From the NCBI RefSeq assembly GCF_027475565.1, contig NC_069381.1, positions 42,281,501 to 42,345,500 on the forward strand: a stretch of 64,000 nucleotides of DNA. The letters run 5' to 3'. Shown one piece after another: positions 20,731 to 31,683 of this stretch. Origin of the DNA: Acinonyx jubatus. Taxonomy: Eukaryota > Chordata > Mammalia > Carnivora > Felidae. Every line of letters begins with the position of its first letter. Position 1 is the first letter of the stretch. The notes under the pieces were generated by a model that made no database searches, was not told the origin of the DNA, and was given only the letters and a program-made list of their open reading frames with translations. The position numbers and the translations under genes are program-made.

Positions 20731-21907
20731 CCTATGGCCGTGTCCGTGTGTGCTTCCTGCCAGGTGCCAGGCCAGTGCCTGGCTGGGGTGGGCAGGATAC
20801 AAGCACCTGAGAGCCTTTCCAGACCAGCAGGAGTTGGCACGAAGTTCAGTTCTTGGGCCCACAAAGTAATCACACAGGCAGAGGTCCAGAGACGCAGGGT
20901 TTAGTCACAGGTGAGGAGGCCTGGAGGCACGTGTGACCGTCAGCTTGGTGGGGGTCAGCAGGTCCGGCCAGCACCACCACACTGGGCTTGTGAGCTCACT
21001 CCGCGCTTCCAGAGGCTGAGCATCTGAGCTCACCCAGAGGACCGCCTGTGCACTGAGTGGGCACTACTGATGGGGTTTGTCCCCAGGATGGCTGGGGTGG
21101 GAAGGGGACTAGAGGCAGGCCTGAGACCTAGAGCAGGGTCTACTTGGGGGCCCAGGTCTTTGCAGGCCTGCCCGGGGAAGAAGTGACGGACACGCCTAGT
21201 GCTCCCACCGCCCCCAACAGTGCCAGAGTTGGAACTGGAAGGCAGCCCCCGGCTCAGAGCACAGGTGGTGAGATGCCCAGGAAGCATGACCTCCCACTAC
21301 CGGAGGTGTGTAAGCATGCTCCTGTCAAAGACCAGATTCCTGCCTTGTGGTGGGCCAGGCTTCGTTGCTAAAAGGGCCTTAGAGATGTGACACAGGGAAG
21401 GGACGTTTAAGCCGGTCCACACCACTGTGGGAATGACTGATAGCTTGACCTCTGACCTCTCTTAGGTGATTAGGCCTGAGTGAAGGAAGGATGCTCCCAT
21501 GGTGGACCCCACAGCCCCCAGCCCTGCAGCGAGACGGGGATCCTAGGATCGGGGCCCTTCTTGGACTCCTCAGATCATGGCCATGCAAGGAGGATAGGAA
21601 GGAGTTCAGGAGCGGGGGCTGGGAAGCAAGTGCCCTCCTGGTTCTCTGAGTGACTTTGGGAAGCCCATCCCCTCCCCCAGCTTCAGTGTCTTCATGGGCT
21701 CCTCTGTGCAAGACTCTGGAGCTAGATGTTCTCCCCAAAGCACATTCAGAACAGGCAGTGTGGCCACGGCTCTTCTGTGTCTCCTGGAGCCTCCTGGAGG
21801 CACCCTGGGGACAAGGACAATGAGGGAGAGAGTCTGGAAATGTCCTTGGGCACATCCCCTCCTTAAACAAAGCAAAGGCCCCCCGATTTACACTCTGCCT
21901 CCTGCAT

Positions 21908-22112
21908 ATGACAGGTCAGACAGGCCTGTCCTCATTCCAACCTCCAGGGACAGGCTCATTTGCACTCTGGCTGCCCAGGCAGGTCTGTCCATACACTGAC
22001 AGGCCAGCTAGACCTGTCTACACTCCAGCTACATGGACAAGCCTGTACATTCTGGCCACCTGGGCAGGTCTGTTCATACGCTGGCTGCCCTGTCAGGCCA
22101 GTCTGACAGCCT
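21908..22112. repeat. Degenerate tandem repeat, unit about 27-31 bp
   Basis: Variants of GGCAGGTCTGT, GACAGGCC, CATACACTGACAGGCC and CATACGCTGGCTGCCC recur about every 27-31 bases, with motif order roughly kept. It resembles an old minisatellite. Confidence 0.6.
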
Positions 22113-22139
22113 GTATGAGCCCAATAAAGAAATGCTGGC

Positions 22140-22263
22140 TGGGGGGCCTGGGTGGCTCAATCAGTTGAGCATCATCAGACTCTTGATTTCAGCTCAGGTT
22201 ATGATCTCACGGTTTGTGAGTTCGAGCCCTGTGTTGGGCTGATGGCATAGAGCCTGCCTGGGA

Positions 22264-22324
<61 letters not shown>

Positions 22325-22393
22325 TCTTTCTGCCCCTCCCCTGCTCGCATTTCTTCCCTCCCCCCAACCTCAAAAATAAGTCAACATTAAAAA
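22140..22393 (+). mobile_element. Carnivore tRNA-derived SINE with 10-bp target-site duplication
   Basis: The tRNA-like head (GGCCTGGGTGGCTCAATCAG) leads into ATGATCTCACGGTTTGTGAG, a 60-base TC microsatellite and an A-rich end. AAATGCTGGC flanks it at 22130-22139 and 22394-22403. It ends about 55 bases from the SLC1A7 AATAAA. Confidence 0.93.
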
Positions 22394-22424
22394 AAATGCT
22401 GGCCAGGGTATGGTCACCAAGCCC

Positions 22425-23376
22425 ACAAAATTGAAAAACAAAACACCTTTATTTAGTTATCACTGAATTTGCGAACACAGAAAGGAGTAGAAAATCTAAC
22501 ACCACTTCATCACACAGGCTCATGGAGAGTGCTGACCCCAAGGCTCCATGGGCAGCTTGACTAAAGCATCCCAGGCAAGCCTGCCTCCCCAGTCCTGGCT
22601 GGCCCACCTGTCCTGTGGGAGACTGGCCCAAATGTGTCCAAGGGCCCCTGCAGCTCTTCTGAGGCCATGCTGTCTCCACACGGGCTGAGCTTTGTGAGAC
22701 ACGACTGGTGAGACTGATGGGAGACGGGACAGGCTGTGGCACGTGGCAGGCAGCGGGCCTTGGCCTAGGGCTGGGCCGTCCTCAGGGAGAGCTGTTTGTC
22801 TGAGGCCACGTGTTATGGGGCAGGGAGGGTGACCGGCCTGGGCAGGGACTCAGCTGGGGCAGAACCAGAACATCGCTCTATCTTCATAAACTGAAGGCAG
22901 TGGTGGCTGCTGAGCTCCTGCAGAGGGGCAGAGACCCTTGGCATCTGGCCCTGCAGGCCCCTGTCCTCCAGGAGAGAGTGGCCAGGGCCTGGAAGACTTG
23001 AGTTAGAGTCCTGGCCCTGACGTTACCTGCCCTGAGACCTGGGGCAAGTGTTTTCAGCTCATGGGGTCTCAACTCTGTGATCCAGAAAGTGGGACCATAT
23101 AGCCCCTGCTGCCACCCTCATAGGTTAACACGGTGGAAATGTCATAGCTGGGGCCTTGGCTGTGCCAGGTCATAATTCTCCAGCTGGGGCTCCCACATGC
23201 AGTCTTTCCCTTTCTGAGACTCTATTGTCTGGCCTGTGGGGCGAATCCTGGCCTCTCAAGGGTGGGAGGAGTGTGTGAGCCTGGCTCCTGTCGAGTGCTC
23301 GGAAAAGTAGTGAGTTGAGATCCTGCCCTTGGCCCCTAGACCTGGAGGCCTCCCCTGGCCCCTGCAGCTCTGCAGG
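22425..23376 (-). other. SLC1A7: SLC1A7 3' UTR with AATAAA signal
   Basis: Downstream of the stop the minus strand runs about 920 nt to a canonical AATAAA at 22453-22448. A GT-rich stretch (GGTGTTTTG, TTTTGTGGG) follows within 40 nt, as expected of a cleavage site. The 3' end near 22425-22435 is inferred. I see no earlier AATAAA in the interval. Confidence 0.75.
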
Positions 23377-23595
23377 CTACACATTGGTCTCAAGCTCACT
23401 GATCTCAATGGTGCAGTGGTCCAGAGAGGTGGCAGCTGGTTCGTCGTCCTGCTCCACCTGGACAGGGATGTGGTGGGGACAGGCAGGGCCCAGGGTCAGC
23501 TCTGAGGCCTCCGCCACGCTCTTCACACAGCCATTCTGCTGGGTTGCCACGATCTCCTGGAGGCTCACTGGCTTGGTCTCACGGGGCGGCAGTTT
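23377..23595 (-). CDS. SLC1A7: SLC1A7 terminal coding exon 11 (residues 489-560), cytoplasmic tail
   Basis: The acceptor CTCCCCAG precedes 23595; TAG occupies 23379-23377. It encodes the EAAT5-specific C-terminal tail, including KPVSLQEIVATQQNGCVKSV, and ends ISELETNV. The last four residues form a class I PDZ ligand, known in human EAAT5 to bind PSD-95-type scaffolds. The tail is the most isoform-specific part and settles the call as EAAT5 rather than another EAAT. Confidence 0.97.
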   Translation of the reverse strand, partial: KLPPRETKPVSLQEIVATQQNGCVKSVAEASELTLGPACPHHIPVQVEQDDEPAATSLDHCTIEISELETNV

Positions 23596-26500
23596 CTGGG
23601 GAGGGGAAACAGGCCTTGGTAGCAGCAGGAGGGAGTGAGGTTAGACACCAGGGAAGACTGAAAGAGCAAACCACGTGATTGGTTTTCCTACAGATGTGCT
23701 GTGGGACCTTGATATGTCACACACGGCCTCTCTGGGCTCCAGTTCCAATCTGTCCTGCTTCCTTTTGAGGTTGTTTTAGTGGAGAAGTCCAGTGAGGGAA
23801 CTGGTGGGTCCCCTGCCCATCCACCCCAATGGGAGTGGGACAGCCTGTTACACATAGTTATTGCCACGAAGCCCTGTGCAGACGTACAAATGTTTGCATT
23901 GTTGTCGGCAGGATAGAGCGCACCCCCACACTAAGGTACAGGCTCCCTGAGGACAGGGTTTATCTTTCTTTGTTTGCCACTGCTCCTCCCACGATGACGA
24001 GTGCTCAACAGCTAGCTGCGAGAGGAATCGGTCACCCCGTGTCCAGATGAGGAGGCAGGGAGGGATTGGCAGAAAGTTGCCCAGCTGGTGAGAAGACCTG
24101 CACCCCCATCCCAGCTCCACCCTCCCAACGGCCAGGCTGGGAGGGAGGCACTGCTCTCACCTCCACGCCTGTGTCCTGAGCAAAGTCCTTCCGGCAGATG
24201 TGGGCCATGATCCCTGCCGCCAGCGCGTCACCCAGCACGTTAATCATGGTGCGAAAACGGTCCCTGGTGAGCCAAGGTGGGCAGTGAGTGGTGGGCACTA
24301 TTTTTGGTAAGAGGAGCTGGCAGCAGGCAGGGCCCAGCCCAGCAGCACCTGCAGCCGGCAGCCAGGTTGGAGCCTGTGGCAAAGTGCCTTTTCGGTCCTC
24401 TCAAGCCTACTGCCCCTGCTCGGGCAAGGCCAAAGCAAGTTGATGCACGGCTGGATTCAGGAACATGTGGACTGTGCCCATGCTCAAAAGGGCCTGGGCT
24501 TGGTCTGATGCTCTGCTCTCACCCCCTTGAAATTCTTCATATTTTTGAACAAGGGTAGGCACATTTTCATTTTTAAAAACTGGCCCCCGCAAAGGCTGGT
24601 GTCAGTGTGCCAAACCATGGCAGTTCTCCCGGCCCACCCTCAATGCCTGCTGCCTGGGGGATGAGGCAGGTAGGGGGCAAACCCACTCACAGAGCCCAGT
24701 CGACAGCGATGATGAGGGTGATGTCGTCAGTGGGAAGTCCCACGGAGGTGAGTACGATGACCATGGTGACGAGCCCAGCCTGGGGGATGCCAGCTGCCCC
24801 GATGCTGGCCGCTGTGGCCGTGATGCTGCAGGAGGGGCAGGGAGAGGAAGAGGAGGAGCAGGAGGGGCAGGCCTCGCTGTTGGAGCCCTGGCTCCAAGAA
24901 GGAGTCCAGAATGCCAGGGCCTCCGGGGACAGCCATATGGGGCAGGGGTTGTTAGGAATGCCACATCAGGAAGTTCTCAGGGTGGGGGGCACGTCCCTGC
25001 TCAAGGTCCTGTGACTCCATGGGCCTCCATCTCTGGTCCCAGTGGAACCTCCTGAGGGGTTTGTAGAAGAGCATGTGCCTGGGGCCACTGCCTCTGTCAG
25101 GTTCCAAAAAGCTGACCAGAAATTCAGGTCGTCCACCTGCATGGCTCTGCCCAGCCTCCCTCTGGGCCTGGTTCCTGGGGCCAGACTTGTGCCCTCAGGC
25201 TGGCACACAAGGTCTTCCCCACAGCCTCTGACCCTCACCCCAGCACCCTTCCCTCACCTCCAGCCACACTAGCAGTCACCCTCCCCCCGTCCCCTCATCC
25301 CACCCCTGGCCTCTGCTCACCCTCTGCCTGCCTTTAGCCCCCTCCCTGCCCTGCATGCCCAGACTGCAGGCCCTCCTCTGGACCTTAGTTCCCATCCTGC
25401 TCGGAGCTCCCCCTCTGCAGGGTGACACTGGGGAAGGAGCCCTGAGTCATAGAAGCCAGGCCACATCCCAGCACTAACTTGCCGTGTGGCTAGGAACAAA
25501 GCCCTTGCCTCCTCTGCACTTCAGAGACCCCATCAGATCTGAGAGCTCAAGAATCCTGAAGGTCCTTCCAGTGCCCTCCTCTTCCCCGGCCAATCCACCC
25601 TGGGTATGGGGTGTCAGGTGTGTACCTGATGGTGATGATCTGGCCGAAGTCTAGCTCATAGTTGTTGACCTGGGCAATGAAGATGGCGGCCACAGCCTCG
25701 TAGAGCGCTGTCCCGTCCATGTTGATGGTGGCGCCCACGGGCAGCACAAAGCGGGCAATCCGCCGGTCAATGTGGTTGTTTTCCAGCAGGCACTTGAAGG
25801 TGATGGGCAGTGTGGCTGAGCTGTGGGCAGAGGGGCCAGCGCGTGCCTACCACTGTCTCCCAGGGTACTCCGGGGCTCTGGGCTGCCTGCGTGCCAGGGA
25901 TGGGAAGCTCGCCCCCACCCCAGGCAGCCCACCCATCACGGGGGAGGACAGGCTGAAGGAGCTTTGAAAATGGTCTCAAATGGCATTCTTGGCAAGTGTG
26001 TGATCAGTGGCCCAGCCAGACCCGCCCAAGCCTAGGCCCCGGAGACCCCCCACCAGCCGCACAGGTCAGGAAAGGAGCCACCATCAGCAGAGCACCTACT
26101 ATGCGCCAGGCATTGTGCTTTACACACGCTCTTATCTGACCCTCACAGCTTCCTGTGAGGGAGGGGTTTTGAGTCTGTTTTACAGATGAAGAAACTGAAG
26201 CCCGGAGGGGAGGAGGGGCTGACCCAAAGTCCTACCACTGTGCCAAGCATAAAGTGGCTAACAGTAGGGCTCTGGGGCCGGCCTTGCTGGATTTAGATTC
26301 CAGCCTCCTACTAGCCAAGTGGCTCTGGCGGGTTCCTTAACCTGTGTGTGCCTTAGTTTCCTTATTCCAAACAATACCTAGATTACAGAGCTATTAGGGT
26401 GATGATTCAACAAGAAAGCGCTTAGAGCAGTATCTGGCACATTGCAGGCAGTCAGTGGTAGCCACTACTGTCATTGTTACTGTCTCTGTTACTAGAGCTC

Positions 26501-29500
26501 CTGGTGGCCGTGCTGAGACTAAAACTCAGGTTGGTTTGGCCACAGTGCCCTTCCTTTCCCACAGGCCACTGCCTGGGGAGCCCACGTCCATTTTCCAGAG
26601 CCTGCGATGATCTCCCCAGATGTGCTGGGCCCGCGGCTGTGGTTTCTGCCAAGCAGGAGATGGCCAAGGGCTGCTGGCTCCAGCGGGGCTTGGCCTGTGG
26701 TATGGGAGCTGGCAGCCATTGGGACTTTGCCTTTCCTTTCCACCTCTTGGCTCTGCCCTGCGTGGAGGTTCCTGGACGAGGCTTCTGGGGGCTTTTCCTC
26801 ACTGGGGCCCTGCTCCTCCTAAGTTCTGTGTGAGGTACTTCTGCTGCCAAGGGTGGGGGCCCTCACTCCCATTTGACAGATTGGGAAGCTGAGGCCCAGA
26901 GAAGAGAAAGCAGTAAGGGCTGGAAGGGAGAACGAGGCTCTGAAGAGACATGGGCCTGAGCTCAGGCGAGTCCTCCACGTGGAGCTTGGACATATGCTGT
27001 GGGGAGAACCACCCTTTCTTCACAGAGTATGTAGAGCACTTTCTCCTCCTTGGTAGACAGACGGGTGGGTTTGCATGCCTCCAACTCTGCTTCTGCACTC
27101 AACTGTGGGCCGGGATCCTTGAGAGCAGATGCCACCTCATAGGCTAGCCTTCGAGCCCCTAGTGAGTTATCTCCACTAATTCCCATGCAACCCTTAGAGG
27201 CAGAGACCACCCTGATCCCCAAACTGCATATGAGGAAATTGGTGCCCAGGGAGGTTAAGTGACTTGCCCACAGCCACACAGCCAATGGGCGGTGGAACCA
27301 TGATTCAAATCCCCACTGGTGAGTTACACTGTCAAGGCTGGGACAGGGCATCCAGCCAGGATGTCCCCGCAGCCGTGGACAGGCCAAGACCCTAAACAAC
27401 ACAGGGCCTGACTCCAACGGGAGCACCGTATGGCAGCAAAAGGCAACAGCCATTGCAGATTCATCGCCCATCAGCTGTCCCGACCCCAAGATGTGTGGAA
27501 GCCACTGCCATGTGGACTGAGTGCACCTTAGGGATGCAGGCAGTTGGGGAGGGGAAGGCCTTAAGAAGCCATCAGGGCTTTCTGCCATTCAGGCCGGTGG
27601 GGCCTCAAGCAATGCATTTCAAAAATTGGTCTCATTTACCACTGTCCATAGCTACCCCCAAGTTTGTGAAGTGGGCCATACTGAACTTTCCATGGTTCTA
27701 TGGCTATGGACAAGTGATGGCTGGACAGATGAACGGAGTTCAGCTGCCAGCATCACTCCACCCTGCCCGTCACCCAGGGCTACCTGGAGGAGGTGGCCAG
27801 CGCAATGAGCAGGGCCTGGAGGACGCCTCGGATAAAGACAATGGGGTTCTTTTTGGTGATGAAGAAGTAGAGCAGGGGCAGGATGAAGAGGCCATGGACC
27901 ACCAGCCCACACACCACGGTGACCGCGTAGAAACCCAGCTTCTTTCTGACTGCTGTGGGGTCGTCCATTTCCAGGATCTTGCCGGCGATGAGGAACACAA
28001 TGCCAAAGGGGAAGTACCTGGGGGCAGGCGGCCAGTTCAGTGCCGGGCAGGCGAGGGTCCCAGGCAGTCCTGGCGCGGCATCACTGCCCCCTGGCCGCCC
28101 GGGGATCCTGTGAGGACTGAATGGGACTCTGTACCAAGGTGCCCAGTACATGTGGCCTCATTAATACCACGACGCTCAACCAGTCCAACCCGCACAACCT
28201 CTGGCCCCCCTCCTTGCCTTCCCGTCCAGGTCTCTGAGGGGGGCCCTCGCCCTCAGCAGGCCCTCATTTCAGCCCAGCGGTGCCACAGGCTTCATGCGTG
28301 ACCCGGGGCGGGCCTCTGCGTTTCCCCATCGAAACTGTACAAGGTCGGACTAGAAGATTCCTAAGGCCTGAGCTCTGAACCAAGGAGTGGCAGCTGGTTC
28401 TCACTTCCAGTGTTGCCCTTCTCCAAAAGCTAAGCTGATGAGTCTCCATGGGATGGGGAAACTGGGCCAGGAGAGCAAGGCCACGCTTAGCTTGTAACTG
28501 TCCTCCAGTGGGCCTGATCGGGCCAGAAATGGCAGGCCCGGGGCTGGAACTAGACCTCGTCAGGGCTGGGCCGGGGGATGCAGGGCAGAATGTGGCCCGG
28601 GCTGAGCCTCCAGGGCAGGAAAGCAGTGGAAGGGGCCGTGGTATCCCTCCATCTTCCCAGGGTAGGGCTGAAAGGGGGTGGGGTGAAGGTGGAAGAGGAC
28701 ACTTCTGCCCCCAGTGAGGCTTACCACACAGCCACCGCCACAATCTTCATGACGGACTCATTGAGGCACTGGCAGAAGCTGACTAGAGGGGTCCCATTGT
28801 CCCCCATGCGGCCCAGCATGATGCCTGCAGGGGCAGAGACACACAAGCATGTCACAGAGGCCGCACACCGAGGCACAGGCACGCACCACAGTGGCATGTG
28901 CCAGCACATGCTGGTGGCCCAGCAGGGACAGACCTGCGCGCACATGTGGGCCTCGGGCCTTGGCTGAATTCCCAGCAGCCTTGGATCAAGCACAGTGCTT
29001 CCCTGCACCCTCTCCTCTCCTTCTCCTGGGCCTCTACTGCTGGACCAGGGCTCTCATCTCATCCTCCTCTCTAATCCATAAAAATGTTCCCTGCCAACCC
29101 CCCACGCAATGACTTCCTGAACACTCCCACCATAACCAAGATCCCCCCTGCTTCAGGCCCCGATTGATCTGACCTCTGTCAACACCTCCCACCTCCATCT
29201 GGCCCTGCTTTTCACCTCCTCACTATGCTCTGGCATCACTGGCCTCCTTTACGTTTCTAGAATACGTCAAGCTTTTCACTGCCTCAGGGCCCTCGCCCAT
29301 GTAGGTCCTGGTGCCTGAAACCCTGGCTGCCCAGCTCCCCACATGGCCTGGAGGCCTGTCCCCCTCTCCCCTTGGCAAACTCTCCATTTATTCTTCTCTG
29401 TATCATGTCTTTCTGATCCCTTTATATCACTTATTACAACTTATAAGTGTTATTTTCCGGTTGTCTGTTATTATTATTTTTTTTTTTTCTGTCTCCTCCA

Positions 29501-31639
29501 ATAGAAGGTTAGCTCCATGAGGGAAAGAACTGTATCTCCTTAGCTGGCACGTTGTAGGTGCTCAACAATAATCACTGAATGAATGAACGAACGAATGAAT
29601 AATAAAGGCTTTCCCGGAGCCCCTGTCATTCTCTTACTTGGGGAGTGTTCGTGTGTGTACTATTCCCCAGGTGAGCTCTGTGCAGTTGGGCGCCATCAGG
29701 CCACTCCTGAAACGGTGACAAGTGACAGCTGTCCCTTCTGGTGACACAAAAATGGAGAGCAAAACACACTCTGTGGCTGTCCTTAGAAAGCTTACCGGCA
29801 GTGTGCTTGGAGGGGCTCATCACCTGACTCAGCCAGGGAGAAGCAGGGAAGGGATTTGAACCCTGGCTCATGTGACTCCAGAGAGAGGCTCTTTCCTGCC
29901 CCAGGAAGCCCTGAACTCACACTATCCGCAGAACAGCTACCACATGGTGATGGGATGACATGGGGGCCCTGCTGGTATGGGCGGGAGAGGCCCAAGTTGA
30001 AGGTGATACAACCTAGCCCTTGCCCATAGGGCCTGTGGAAGCCTAGCTGAGCTGAGACCCAGGTCCCCTGCCAGCTCTGTCCCTCCTCCCAGGCTATTCC
30101 CGCCCGAACCAGGAGACACATAAGGGCTCAGGCTGGCTGGGCACCTGTGTGTCGGGGACCCAGGGTCTGGTGGCAGGCCTCCTGCAACAGTCCCGGCCAA
30201 TGGGGCCTTAGTATTAGCCACGTCCCAACACCAGGGACGAGATGGGAAAGGAGGTTGTGTCGTGGGGACCCAAGAAAGCCGCATTCGGAGCAGCTGTGCA
30301 GGTGTGTCTGCTCACACTCAGATGTGGGCACACACAGATGCAGGTCCAAATGGAAGTGGACACACACAGGCATAGGCACGTGCTGACTTGGGCACACATA
30401 CACGAACATATACACACTGACACATAGACAGTGACACACATCCAGGAAACAGTGAGTCAGAGGGTCTCAGGGTTTCTTTTGCTCTGCCAACAGAGGTCCT
30501 GTTTATATGTTCCCACCCCTAAGAGAGGCAGTGGCTGGGGAGGAGTGGGAATATCCAGTATTGGGGACTGATTGCCAGATGTGCTGTGAGAGCCTCCAAA
30601 CCCCGTCCTGTCACATGCTCGGGTCCCTGAGGCCCTAGCCCCTCTGCATGCCCGACATTTGGGCCAAGACGATTAGAGCTCTGTTACCCACCATGGTCAG
30701 TCCATTCCCAGCCATCTACCCATCTCTCCAGCAGGTTTTCCTGCATGCCTGCTCTCTCCAGTCAGTGTGGTGGGCTGTGGGGATAAATGGGGAACAAGCC
30801 AGACCCGTCACTGCCTGCATGGAGCTTACGCCTGCTTCTGTGTAGACGCTAAACAGTTACAGAAACAGATAACTGCAATGCGATCAAACGTTTAAGGAGT
30901 AACAAAGAGGACCTGAGCAGTCTGGGGGCGTTAGGAAGACTTTCCCGAGGACGTGATGCTTGCAAAGACCACAGTCCCCCTGCAAGGAGGGGAAGGTGCA
31001 GGGGGAGAGGAAGGGGCAGGGGCAGCCAGGCTGGGGGAGTGGGAAGATATTTGGAGAGGCACCTTCCTGGAACCGGAAGGCAGCATGGCTGGGGGAAGAG
31101 AGCAGGACCAGAGAAGCCGGGAGGCAGGCTGGTCAGATCACACAGAGCTCTGCAGGCCGTGTACAGAGTTCGGGACCCCTTTCCAAGTGCAGTGGAGAGC
31201 CACTGCAGGACTTTGTGAGCCCGTGAGGAGGACACACCAGGACAGGGACCCTTCAGGAGGCTCTTGCAGAAACCAGGTGAGAGGTGAACTGTGGTGGCCC
31301 CGAACTGTGATGCTGGCAGTGAGCAGAGGGAAATGTGGGCTTGGAGAGAAGTTTCGGAAGCAGACCTGACAGATTTGGATGCGGGCCAGGCAGAGGCAGA
31401 GGCAGAAAACAGCCCCCAGATTTCCTGCATGAGCAACCAGTAGGACAGTGAGAAGAAAACCTTGTGGACAAGTCAGAGAGGGAGGAGAGGCCCTTGCCAG
31501 GACCTTGGCCAGGGCGAAGAGGGAGGTAGATGCCAATTTTAGAATAAGACTCACAATGACCTTTGATAGCCTAGAAGGCCAAGACAGGGACTGACCAGCT
31601 AGATTGTTCTGGATGGCTTGTCTCCAAGAAGGAAAAGGG

Positions 31640-31683
<44 letters not shown>

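Larger units (their letters stand above)
20731..22424. other. Convergent intergenic region between PODN and SLC1A7
   Basis: About 1.7 kb separates the two inferred poly(A) sites. It holds no convincing ORF. It ends with a degenerate tandem repeat (21908-22112) and a sense-strand SINE (22140-22393). Confidence 0.7.
23596..25625 (-). other. SLC1A7: SLC1A7 introns between coding exons 8 and 11
   Basis: Three short introns occupy 23596-24160, 24264-24690 and 24826-25625. They are GC-rich and I recognise no young repeat in them. Confidence 0.65.
25821..27783 (-). other. SLC1A7: SLC1A7 intron 7
   Basis: This 2.0 kb intron contains two MIR fragments in opposite orientation (about 26075-26250 and 26255-26465) and a third (about 27155-27320). 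Nothing else is recognised. Confidence 0.65.

Noticed and set aside
21908..22112. Possible CRISPR-like array
   Set aside because: Units are degenerate, without constant repeats or unique spacers, and the genome is mammalian; it is an old minisatellite.
22121..22128. AATAAA on the + strand as a PODN poly(A) signal
   Set aside because: It is 1.4 kb past the conserved-looking PODN 3' end at about 20730, in the target-site region of a SINE.
27453..28301. 282-codon open frame on the + strand
   Set aside because: It runs antisense through SLC1A7 coding exon 7 and ignores its splice sites, with no recognisable domain.
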